The notes under the pieces: generated by a model
What the model was told of the DNA's origin: nothing
What the model saw: the letters and a program-made list of their open reading frames with translations, nothing else
The model's database searches: none
Part shown: positions 9,249 to 17,093 of the stretch, in pieces
How positions within the stretch are numbered: the first letter of the stretch is position 1
How the letters are laid out: every line of letters begins with the position of its first letter
Source of the DNA: Bradyrhizobium sp. CSA207
GTDB taxonomy: Bacteria > Pseudomonadota > Alphaproteobacteria > Rhizobiales > Xanthobacteraceae
Length of the DNA: 64,000 bases
Direction: 5' to 3'
Assembly (NCBI RefSeq): GCF_029051685.1
Contig: NZ_JAACFT010000018.1
Span: 62,001 to 126,000 of the forward strand
Position numbers and translations under genes: made by a program

Positions 9249-10172
9249 ATGAAGATTTTCAGCATTTGCTGCGTTCGAGACGAGAACGACATTGTCAGCG
9301 AGGCTCTGGAGGCCGCTCTAAGCTGGAGCGACAGGATATTCGTTTTCGACAATGGCAGTGTCGATGGAACGTGGGAAACAGTACAGGCCATCGCGAGCCA
9401 GAACTCGAAGATCGAGATCGTTGGTCATGACAATCGCATTTTCACCGACGAACTCCGCGGAGAAATATTCGAAACGCGCCGCGGTGTAGCATCTCCGGGA
9501 GATTGGTGGTGCAGGTTAGACTCCGACGAAATCTACATTGACGATCCGGCCCGCTTCCTCGCGCGCGTCCCGAACAGCTACGGCTTCGTCCTCTCTGCCA
9601 CGTTCAATTTCTACTTCACCGACGTCGATCTTCGAAATTACGAACAGAGTCCTTCGGACTGGCTGGATCGGCCGGTGCAAGAAAGGCTCAAATGTTTTCA
9701 GAACAATTGGAGTGAACCCCGATTTGTCCGCCACCGCAACGATCTCCGCTGGGGTGGGTTGGTCTGGCCGCATAACCGGGGCCGGACATTTCCGTCGCGG
9801 ATTCGCTTGAAGCACTTTCCGTACCGCTCGCCTGCGCAGATATCGAGCCGGCTGGAAATACGTCAAAGGCAACCGGCGCTATTCAAGCACGAAGCCAACC
9901 GAACGCTTGCAACGGGCTTGCAGCCCGATTGGACAGACGAAGGACTGGCACCGATGCACGAGACAGCCTCCTGGCGGGATCGCGTGCGAAAGGCTGTCGA
10001 ATGCGACATCGATCGGGGAGATGGAATTTTCACCACGCGAAACGACCTGATGCCTCCGCTTCCGTCGCCGGCCGTGGACCTGGTCAAAGCTGGCTTGCGG
10101 CGCAGTCACGTGGGACGGGCAATTTTGTCACCAATTCTCAGGTGGCGTCGGAGCCAGTTCGGTTGGCGGTAA
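9249..10172 (+). CDS. Glycosyltransferase family 2-like protein
   Basis: A 307-residue protein with the GT-A start of family 2 proteins: ICCVRDENDIVSEALEAAL, then IFVFDNGSVDGTWE (nucleotide-sugar binding loop) and CRLDSDEIYID, whose Asp cluster is the DXD-type metal site. It is closest to the Glyco_tranf_2_4 group, often found in capsule and exopolysaccharide loci. It would add a sugar to the lipid-linked repeat unit in the cytoplasm. It follows the Wzz-like gene by 84 bases without a visible terminator and is followed by the FkbM methyltransferase, so the three probably form one operon under the palindrome at 7532. Confidence 0.85.
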   Translation: MKIFSICCVRDENDIVSEALEAALSWSDRIFVFDNGSVDGTWETVQAIASQNSKIEIVGHDNRIFTDELRGEIFETRRGVASPGDWWCRLDSDEIYIDDPARFLARVPNSYGFVLSATFNFYFTDVDLRNYEQSPSDWLDRPVQERLKCFQNNWSEPRFVRHRNDLRWGGLVWPHNRGRTFPSRIRLKHFPYRSPAQISSRLEIRQRQPALFKHEANRTLATGLQPDWTDEGLAPMHETASWRDRVRKAVECDIDRGDGIFTTRNDLMPPLPSPAVDLVKAGLRRSHVGRAILSPILRWRRSQFGWR

Positions 10173-10244
10173 ACATTTCGTCTCCATGACACACGCAAGC
10201 ATCGACAGTTTCGTCAGTGGACTAGAAATCAGGGGAGCAGAGAC

Positions 10245-10970
10245 ATGGTAGTCAAGGACCGACTGAAATCGATCGTCAGATCAGCGGGATATGAAATTCG
10301 GCGTCATCACCCGGATTTGGTGGAGTTTCTCAACTCTCGTTCTGTCAACCTTGTTCTGGACGTTGGGGCCAACGAAGGCCAGTTTGCGCAAGAACTCAGG
10401 TTGCGAGGTTACACGGGCAGGGTGGTCTCCTTCGAGCCTGTCGTCGACGTGTTCGAACGGCTCAAGACGAACTGCTCAGCCGACGAGAAGTGGGATTGCC
10501 GAAACCTGGCTCTCGGCGAGACCATGGGCACCGTCGAGATCAACGTCAGCAGGAATACGGCGATGAGCTCGATTGTCAGCCAAACGGAGGTCGGCCGCAA
10601 CAGCATCTATGAAGCTGATGTGGTCCGCGTCGACAAGGTGCCGATCACGACGCTCGACTCGATGTATTCGGAGTTCGCCGATGATCGTGTGTTCCTGAAG
10701 GTCGACACGCAGGGGTTCGAGCAGAATGTATTGCGCGGCGGCAAGAGTTCGCTTCATCGTCTCCTTGGCGTCCAGCTGGAATTGCCCCTCGTCCACCTCT
10801 ATGAAGGCACCTGGAAGTTTGATGAGGCGCTCCGCTTCATGCGGGAGGCCGGCTTCACGTTGAGCCAGATGCGCCCTGTGACTTACTATTCTCAGGATCC
10901 CGCGTCCCTGCTCGAGGTGGATTGCATATTCAGACGGGCTGACTACACCGACGGTGTCAGCTACCACTGA
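10245..10970 (+). CDS. FkbM-family SAM-dependent methyltransferase
   Basis: A 241-residue methyltransferase of the FkbM family, usually O-methylating sugars. The SAM-binding motif I is VLDVGANEGQFAQEL (residues about 37-51), followed by VVSFEPV, and the family hallmark VFLKVDTQGFEQNVLRGG sits near 150-167. It has no signal or membrane segment, so it works on cytoplasmic nucleotide or lipid-linked sugars. The ATG at 10245 is preceded by AGGGGAGCAGAGAC. It is the third gene of the presumed wzz-GT2-fkbM operon and is convergent with the flippase gene, with only 50 bases between stops. Confidence 0.9.
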   Translation: MVVKDRLKSIVRSAGYEIRRHHPDLVEFLNSRSVNLVLDVGANEGQFAQELRLRGYTGRVVSFEPVVDVFERLKTNCSADEKWDCRNLALGETMGTVEINVSRNTAMSSIVSQTEVGRNSIYEADVVRVDKVPITTLDSMYSEFADDRVFLKVDTQGFEQNVLRGGKSSLHRLLGVQLELPLVHLYEGTWKFDEALRFMREAGFTLSQMRPVTYYSQDPASLLEVDCIFRRADYTDGVSYH

Positions 10971-11020
10971 CGTCTGGGACATACGGTCAGCGTGTAGCCT
11001 GGGGGCGCATCTGGTCGGGG

Positions 11021-12307
11021 TCAGGCTCCCACCCGGCCGGAGTCGACGTTCGCGAGTGAGAAACCGAACAGGAGCCGGTAGCGCCAAAACGCAATGACGA
11101 GAGACGTGAACAGGATTGCTGCGCCAGCCCCGTGGAGTCCGGCGAACGGCAGGAGTGACACCTGCGCAATCACCGAGACACATACCGATGCCACGTTTGT
11201 GACCGTCGTCAGCCGATCGCGATGTGCCGTGAACAGGCTGAGGGCTCCGAAATCCGCCATGTAGCGTACGCCGAGCCCTGCAACGATCAGCCAGAAGGCC
11301 GACCACTGGGCAGCTAGAGCGGGCTGATCCAGCCACGGCAAAAGGATCTGGAAAGCAAACCCGACCGCAGTGCTAAGCGCCAGTGTGGCGAGCGCTGTCG
11401 TCTGCATGAAGCGCCAGGCCAGCTGGCAGTGCGCGGACGAGCCTCCGGTCCGATATGCGCTGATCAGCAAAGGGCGCTGCTTTTGCTGGAGGACCAATGC
11501 GAGAAAGGTGGTTGCGGAACTCCCGACCGTCCAGAAGAGGAAGTAGATGCCGGCGACCTTCAAGCCCAGCAACAATGTAATGAGATAGCGGTCGATGTAC
11601 TGGCTCGCAACAAAGCCGAGATCGCTTACCAGCATGAGGAGGGACTTCCGGATCGCTCCGGTAATCACCGAAGGTCTAAACGGACGGGAAAAGGACGCTC
11701 GCCATGGCCAGGACCAGCTCAGGAAAACGAAAAGACCTATCGAGACGACGCTTCCCGCCAGCCAAAAACCGAACAGGCACGGAAGTGCCCTAAAGCTCGG
11801 GTCCCAGATAGCGAGCGGAACATAGACGAGAATCCAGGCCGCGCCGCGAATAAAGCCGATGGCGTTTGCCGAGAGGTGATGCTGCAGGCTTGAAAGAAGA
11901 TAGAAGATGTCGTTACCGACATGTTCGAACAGGATCACGGCAACGATCAGGACCCATAAAGCGGAAGTTCCAAGGACGATGGTAACCAGAATGGCGATCG
12001 TCAAGAGAACCATGTAGGCCGAGATCACGAAAGACCAGTAATGGCGCATGCTGTCGATCATTTCGCCTGCGGGAGCGGTGACCGCGTCGCGCATCAGCAG
12101 ATGGTTCATTCCAAGATTGACGACGATCGGAACGGCCGCAATGGCGCCGGCGGCAAGTCCATACAAGCCCAGTGACGACAGATCGAGATAACGGGCAATG
12201 AACAGGGCGAGGCCGAATTTGCAGCCCATGACGCTGGCCCGCATGGCCATGACCACAAGATCGACGAGGAGCCGGTTGAGTGAAGCGGGCACGGCTGCGG
12301 CGCTCAT
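11021..12307 (-). CDS. Wzx-like oligosaccharide flippase
   Basis: A 428-residue polytopic protein with about twelve evenly spaced hydrophobic helices, of the MATE/polysaccharide-synthesis superfamily that flips undecaprenyl-linked repeat units to the periplasm. The amphipathic opening (VDLVVMAMRASVMGCKFGLAL) and the IARYLDLSSLGLYGLAAG motif of the first two helices are family-typical. Wzx proteins are too variable for substrate assignment. It is the only flippase candidate in the window, so it should serve the same repeat unit as the polymerase at 6196-7413. A promoter palindrome lies at 12476-12489, giving a long leader of roughly 130 bases. Confidence 0.87.
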   Translation of the reverse strand: MSAAAVPASLNRLLVDLVVMAMRASVMGCKFGLALFIARYLDLSSLGLYGLAAGAIAAVPIVVNLGMNHLLMRDAVTAPAGEMIDSMRHYWSFVISAYMVLLTIAILVTIVLGTSALWVLIVAVILFEHVGNDIFYLLSSLQHHLSANAIGFIRGAAWILVYVPLAIWDPSFRALPCLFGFWLAGSVVSIGLFVFLSWSWPWRASFSRPFRPSVITGAIRKSLLMLVSDLGFVASQYIDRYLITLLLGLKVAGIYFLFWTVGSSATTFLALVLQQKQRPLLISAYRTGGSSAHCQLAWRFMQTTALATLALSTAVGFAFQILLPWLDQPALAAQWSAFWLIVAGLGVRYMADFGALSLFTAHRDRLTTVTNVASVCVSVIAQVSLLPFAGLHGAGAAILFTSLVIAFWRYRLLFGFSLANVDSGRVGA

Positions 12308-12475
12308 AATGTAGACGGTGAATCAGGCACAGCGAACCACCAGTATGTTCTGTACCCGACCGGCCACGACGCCTCCGGACGCCCGTTAGATCGAATGGAT
12401 AGTGACTCGTTATGTGAACTGATGACCATGAACTCGCTTCCGTAAGGAATCCTACATATGTCGAGTCCCCCGGAT

Positions 12476-12489
12476 TTGAGGGGCGTCAA
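12476..12489 (-). promoter_or_regulatory. Crp/Fnr-type palindrome, promoter of the flippase gene
   Basis: TTGAGGGGCGTCAA; TTGA/TCAA arms intact, one mismatch at the fifth base. On the minus strand TAGGAT (12454-12449) is centred exactly 31 bases downstream. Confidence 0.65.
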
Positions 12490-12579
12490 TAACCGCATGG
12501 CTGAGAAGATGTGCGTGACTGCGATTGCCGAGCGAGGCGGCGCATGTTGCGTAGCCCGACGACGCCGTGGTGGGTGCCG

Positions 12580-13656
12580 TCAGGCTAGTTGCTCCGGTGT
12601 GCTGTGCCTCAGCCGGCGCAGCCGGGCGGCAAGACGTTGTGGACAAAAGGTCACAGCAACGAAGCGAAGAACGGCCCTCAGGCTGATACCGTAAAGGTCG
12701 TGACGAAATTGCCAGGCGACGTTCAAGGTCTCCTGAATGCTGCCGCCGCTCTTGCGGTAATCGGATAGCGTGATCAGCCCGCGGCGCGCGAAGCAGCGCC
12801 TGGCCTGGATTTGGATGGTCTTGCGCATCTGCGGGTCCTGGACATGAACCTCCGCGGTCTGTGCGATCAGATCGGCTACCTTGCGCCCGTCGTGCAGAAG
12901 CTTCTCGACGCCCAACCGAGCCGTCTCGGAGTCGTCGTGATAGGTGTAGGTCGCGCAGGCCTCGTTGATCAACCCAGCTCTGCCCAGCAGCAGGAGCGGC
13001 GCCCAAGCGGCGACGTCGGCGGTGTGCGGCAGATCAAGCGGGATCCCTCCTCGTTCGCGCAGGAGTTCGGTCCGCATCACCACACCGCACATATTTACTG
13101 TGATCTGATCGGTCAAGAAGGCCTTCAGAATCGCGGCGCCGTCCCGAATGCCTGTATCGCAGAGACGACTGGTACGCGGGGGCCTCGTCTGCCCGAGCGA
13201 TGCAGCATGAAGATTGCTTAGTGTAATGACGCTCGAAAGCTGCGGCTGTTGCTTGATGAGGGCCGCTGACCGCTCGAGCAGCCACGGCATGACCCTGTCA
13301 TCATCGGAAACGAAGACTATGTAATCGCCCTTGGCATTCTCGAGACACGCATTCCAGTTTGGGAGCAGGCCGATATTCGTTTCCTGGTTGATGACTCGCA
13401 ATCTTGTGTCGCTAAAGCTTCTCAGAACGCGGACGGTATCGTCCGGCGAGGCGTTATTCGAGACGAGGACCTCGAAATGGGGGTAGGTCTGTGACAGCGC
13501 CGACGCAATGCATCCCTTCAGGAGCGCGGCCCGATTATATGTAGGAATGGCGATCGTCACGAACGGGTAGTCCCGGCCAGCCCGAAAGTTGTGGTTCGCG
13601 ACCGTTTGCATGGAATCTAACGATGCGACCTTCGTGATGTTTACAGAAGGTACCAT
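12580..13656 (-). CDS. Glycosyltransferase family 2
   Basis: A 358-residue GT-A glycosyltransferase: VTIAIPTYNRAALLKGCI near residue 32, VLVSNNASPDDTVRVL, and GDYIVFVSDDDRVMPW carrying the metal-binding Asp cluster near 115. It is cytosolic and would extend the lipid-linked repeat unit. The C-terminal 100 residues are basic and helical, usual for membrane association. The ATG at 13656 lacks a clear ribosome-binding site; ATG 13611 (residue 16) is an alternative that still keeps the whole domain. The palindrome 13863-13876 lies about 210 bases upstream. Confidence 0.88.
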   Translation of the reverse strand: MVPSVNITKVASLDSMQTVANHNFRAGRDYPFVTIAIPTYNRAALLKGCIASALSQTYPHFEVLVSNNASPDDTVRVLRSFSDTRLRVINQETNIGLLPNWNACLENAKGDYIVFVSDDDRVMPWLLERSAALIKQQPQLSSVITLSNLHAASLGQTRPPRTSRLCDTGIRDGAAILKAFLTDQITVNMCGVVMRTELLRERGGIPLDLPHTADVAAWAPLLLLGRAGLINEACATYTYHDDSETARLGVEKLLHDGRKVADLIAQTAEVHVQDPQMRKTIQIQARRCFARRGLITLSDYRKSGGSIQETLNVAWQFRHDLYGISLRAVLRFVAVTFCPQRLAARLRRLRHSTPEQLA

Positions 13657-14063
13657 GGTTCAGGATTGCCGAACGTAGCGCATCAGCAATGCTCGCGAGG
13701 GCCATGTGTCCGACCAAATATGCGTCGGTTTCTGATCAGAAGTGAACCTGGTGGCGTGCACGACCGTCTCCCATACTCGATCATACAAAGCGCGCATGGA
13801 CGGCGAACGGCATCATTCAGGGCACGCCCAGTGTCAACTAGTGCAGAGTGGGCTGACCCGAGTTGACGACTATCAATTCCGCCTCGCTGCTCTCGAACTG
13901 CGGCGGCGTACCCCTCAGGCATGCTCATTCCGCGTTGCCCGGCCTGCGTTCGCGTACTCGATCGGGATTTGCCTCGCGTGGGCTACAAGTCCACGTGGCG
14001 TCGTCCCAAAAAGGTGCCGTTGTGCGACACCCTTTGGGCTGCGTTCGCTCAATCGCCGGCGAA
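13657..14063. other. Intergenic with one promoter site
   Basis: 407 bases between the GT2 start and the stop of the large paralogue-3 gene. Apart from the palindrome at 13863-13876 and its hexamer nothing conserved is seen; the frames crossing it look like chance. Confidence 0.5.
13863..13876 (-). promoter_or_regulatory. Crp/Fnr-type palindrome, likely promoter of the GT2 gene
   Basis: TTGACGACTATCAA; one arm TTGAC, the other ATCAA as in the classic FixK/FNR box. On the minus strand TAGTTG (13840-13835) is centred 32 bases downstream. The leader to the ATG at 13656 would be about 170 bases. Confidence 0.55.
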
Positions 14064-16271
14064 CTAGTGCTGCCAGGGAAGGGAAAGTGTCTGCGTGGGA
14101 GAAGCGTTAGCTTCACCGGTTAAGACCCTGCTGGTCTCGGCGCCGGAGCTGATGACAGCGGTCGCCGCATATTGGTTCATCAGCGCCATTGCATGACTTG
14201 CATCACTCAGCAGGGACGACGAAGCGGCGCTTGGCGGCTTGGCAACCAAGGAAACGTTGTCATAGAGCGCACCCAGTCCATCACCAGACTGGCCTGCCAG
14301 CTCGCGGAATGTCAGGCGGTCCTGTCCGCCGGTGCCGGTCACCGTGAAGTCATAGCTTTGCCAAGTGCTACCGGGTGGAACCACGTCAATGACCGAGCCG
14401 TTCCACAACACCGCAATTGAGCAGGTAGAGCTTGTGAACCCCGGCCGAGAGCGCGCGTCGAAGGAAAGAGCGTATTCTTGTCCGGCGACGGTCTTTACAT
14501 CCTGGTACAAGCCATCAAGAGCTCCGGCAAAGTCCAACTCGCCGTAATTGCCTCCGTTGCTGGCCTTCACGCCGTTGAGATTGTTCCAGAGCTCGATGGT
14601 GCCGCCACTGATGGCGTGCCAGCCCTGAATGGAATTAAAGGCTCCCCACCGACCGTCCTGCAAGGGCGCCAGTGATGACGACTCGAAGGATCCGTTCACA
14701 AGGAGATTCGTACCCGCTGCCGGCGATGACGTGACGGGCTGGGACGTGGCGGTGGTGAGTTCAATATTGTCATAAAGCGCACCGAGTCCGTCACTGCCTT
14801 GGCCCGCCACCTCACGGAAAGTGAGGCGATCCTTGGCACCGGTCCCTACCACCTTGAAGTCGTAGGTTTGCCAGTCGGTGCCGGGAGGGACAGTGGCAAT
14901 GAGTGAGCCATTCCACAACACCTCGATCGAGCAGGTCGAACCGGTGAAGCCAGATCGTGAGCGCGCGTCGAAGGACAAGTTGTAGGACTGTCCGGCAACG
15001 GTCTTTACGTCCTGGTAGAAGCCATCTCGAGTGCCGGCATAGTCGAGTTCGCCGAAATTGCCACCGTCGCTCGCCTTGACCCTGTCGAGATTGTTCCAGA
15101 GCTCGATCGTGCCACCGGTGATCGCGGTCCAGCCGGAAACGGCCTGGTAGGCTCCCCAACGGCCGCCGGCGAAGGGCGCCAAGGTAGTTGCCTCGAACGA
15201 TCCATTGACCAGCAGGTTCTGGCCTGCTGCCGGCGGCGAGGTGACGGGAGGAGTCGCACTCACTATCACATTCAGGGCAGCGGATTTCGAACTGACGTTG
15301 CCCGCAGCGTCCGTGGCGTTCGCGATGAACGTGTGGGTCCCGTCTGGCAATTGCGCCGTGGTGAGGCTCCAGGCGCCGCTCGCATTCGCTTTCGTCGTGC
15401 CAATGACGGCCGTCCCTTCAAACACCTTCACAGTGCTGCCGGCTTCCGCCGTACCACTCAGCGTCAGTTGTTTGGCGTCCGTGGTCTTGTCTCCGACTGT
15501 ACCCGTATCGGGCGTAAACGCAGCGATCTTGGGTGCTGCCGGTGCCAGCGTGTCCGGCGGCACGACCGGAGGCGTTTGTGAAGATCCGAGCAGCGGCGGA
15601 GGCAAGTCTGCCTGGAATGCCGCACTGCTCATGGAATAGTAGCCAACCGTCCTCCATTGGGTCGACAGCTCAACCCAGTTGCTGCCACCAACGCCCGGAT
15701 TGTTGCTGTGGTCGGAAAGAAACGGAGCCGTCGCGTTGCGCCACCAATCGACGCCTACCATGGCCACCAGTTTCGCGTTCGGATCGGTCGTCCTCATATC
15801 CATTTGGACATAGACGCCGTCAACCGTTCCAGCCGCGTATGTCCCTCGCGATCCATACCAGAAATGATCATTGTAGCCGGCCGTAGGGGCATCAAAGCTC
15901 GCGGCGCCACCTGGTAGTCGAGTCACCTGCATCGGATAGGCTGAGTTGCCGGCGAAATCGGCGACGAAATGCCCCCCTCCCAGACCAAGCTTTGACTGGT
16001 CCTGCACCAGCACCCATTGGCCGGTTTCCTTGATATGCACATAGGTTTTCGCGTTCGCGACTTCGACATCTGCGTTCGGCGAGGCGGCGGCTCCTTCCTC
16101 GGTATAAACTTGCCCCCAACCCTCGACGGCGGAAAAGCCTGGAGGCGGGGTCAGCTGACCACCAGGGTTCCAGCCCTTGTACCAGCTGTAGCTGTGCGGC
16201 ACGCCGGCAGGAAACCCCTCGCTTCGACCAAGCGTGTTCTGATTGATCAGCTCCGATAACGAAATCGCCAT
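14064..16271 (-). CDS. Large multidomain secreted protein: locus domain, Ig-like domain, two DUF642-like repeats (paralogue 3)
   Basis: A 735-residue modular protein. Residues about 1-235 are the locus-specific domain (SEGFPAGVP, VEGWGQVY, HFWYGSRGTYAAGTVD, VGVDWWRN, NWVELSTQWRTVG). About 255-340 is a bacterial Ig-like domain (LTLSGTAEAGSTVKVFEG, LPDGTHTFIANATDAAGN). About 345-505 and 515-670 are two tandem carbohydrate-binding-like DUF642-type repeats (NLLVNGSFE, GTIELWNN, SFDARSR, DRLTFRE, GALYDN). The tail has ASHAMALMNQYAATAV, similar to the tail of paralogue 2. No N-terminal signal is present, so export by type I secretion is inferred. The architecture suggests an adhesin or matrix protein binding the polysaccharide; no catalytic motif is recognised. 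No TTGA-N6-TCAA site is seen upstream. Confidence 0.8.
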   Translation of the reverse strand: MAISLSELINQNTLGRSEGFPAGVPHSYSWYKGWNPGGQLTPPPGFSAVEGWGQVYTEEGAAASPNADVEVANAKTYVHIKETGQWVLVQDQSKLGLGGGHFVADFAGNSAYPMQVTRLPGGAASFDAPTAGYNDHFWYGSRGTYAAGTVDGVYVQMDMRTTDPNAKLVAMVGVDWWRNATAPFLSDHSNNPGVGGSNWVELSTQWRTVGYYSMSSAAFQADLPPPLLGSSQTPPVVPPDTLAPAAPKIAAFTPDTGTVGDKTTDAKQLTLSGTAEAGSTVKVFEGTAVIGTTKANASGAWSLTTAQLPDGTHTFIANATDAAGNVSSKSAALNVIVSATPPVTSPPAAGQNLLVNGSFEATTLAPFAGGRWGAYQAVSGWTAITGGTIELWNNLDRVKASDGGNFGELDYAGTRDGFYQDVKTVAGQSYNLSFDARSRSGFTGSTCSIEVLWNGSLIATVPPGTDWQTYDFKVVGTGAKDRLTFREVAGQGSDGLGALYDNIELTTATSQPVTSSPAAGTNLLVNGSFESSSLAPLQDGRWGAFNSIQGWHAISGGTIELWNNLNGVKASNGGNYGELDFAGALDGLYQDVKTVAGQEYALSFDARSRPGFTSSTCSIAVLWNGSVIDVVPPGSTWQSYDFTVTGTGGQDRLTFRELAGQSGDGLGALYDNVSLVAKPPSAASSSLLSDASHAMALMNQYAATAVISSGAETSRVLTGEANASPTQTLSLPWQH
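14257..15233 (-). repeat. Tandem intragenic duplication, two 467-bp copies
   Basis: Copies at 14257-14723 and 14767-15233 align with a constant 510-base offset and are similar at DNA level over their whole length, for example the TTGTCAT..AGCGCACC starts and the GCTGCCGG ends. They encode the two DUF642-like modules of the gene at 14064-16271, a recent duplication or one kept alike by conversion. Confidence 0.85.
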
Positions 16272-17093
16272 TTCAATGTCCCGTTGGAGGTGTCGGTATT
16301 ATGAGAGCAGCAATCAGCGTTGACCGGGCGAGCACCGCCTGCGGCCCTAAAGCATGATCGCCTCGCGCCGCTCACGCTATCCGAACGCAATTTCTGCTGA
16401 GACGCGATAATCACAAAGAACGGCCGCACGCCCGCACGGCCCAACTTCCAAGCGTCACTGAGATCGGCCTTGCCGAATCACATTGAGTCCTTCCCCAAAA
16501 AGATGAACCAAGCCACAGAAAAATTCAATCGACGCGCGTATCGAACTCGTTGCAGCTCGCTTGAGACCTGCATGGATTTTATGCACCGGCCGCTAAATTG
16601 GGCTGTCGACGCAATGCAAACCGACCTCATTCTCAATTTTGACGCTCGCAACAGAATTTGTCGCCAATGTGATTGAGCTGTTCCCGAATGGGGTGTTAGT
16701 GCGGCGTTCTTCGATCAAAGAGAGACGATGAGGGTGGTGTTTGTCTCTTTCGAAGAGCGAAAGGCGCTTGAGCGCTCATCGTGCTACAATGAAGAGTTAT
16801 AAGCTGTTTTTCGCCTTCACCCGTTGTATAGCAAACGCGTCTTCAGCGGACTTGCGTCGAATTGTCTCGCGTCAGTTGGGCGCGTGCACGGCTTCTCGAA
16901 CTCGAGCGTCCTGGGCATCGCGTTGACTCGATTCGCGCATTGTTCGGCAGCTAGGCAAAGGCCAGTTGCTGATCGTTCTGCGCCGCGCATTATTGAGAAG
17001 CGTCAATTCGACCCCGGAAAATAGCGGCTAAGCACTCGGAAAGCTGGCATCGCTTCCCTGATTTGCCGGGTTGCTCGAGACGGAAGGCATGAC
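16272..17093. other. 822-base intergenic region with palindromes
   Basis: No convincing gene; a plus-strand frame of about 57 codons from ATG 16503 resembles nothing known to me. TGAGCGCTCA at 16769-16778 is a perfect palindrome just before TACAAT, and AAAGAGAGAC / GTCTCTTTCG near 16716-16752 form an imperfect inverted repeat. The Crp/Fnr-type site of the next gene lies at 16993-17006. Confidence 0.4.
16993..17006 (+). promoter_or_regulatory. Crp/Fnr-type palindrome, promoter of the acyltransferase/reductase fusion
   Basis: TTGAGAAGCGTCAA, TTGA/TCAA arms intact. TAAGCA (17029-17034) is centred 32 bases downstream, giving a leader of about 53 bases to the GTG at 17094. Confidence 0.65.
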
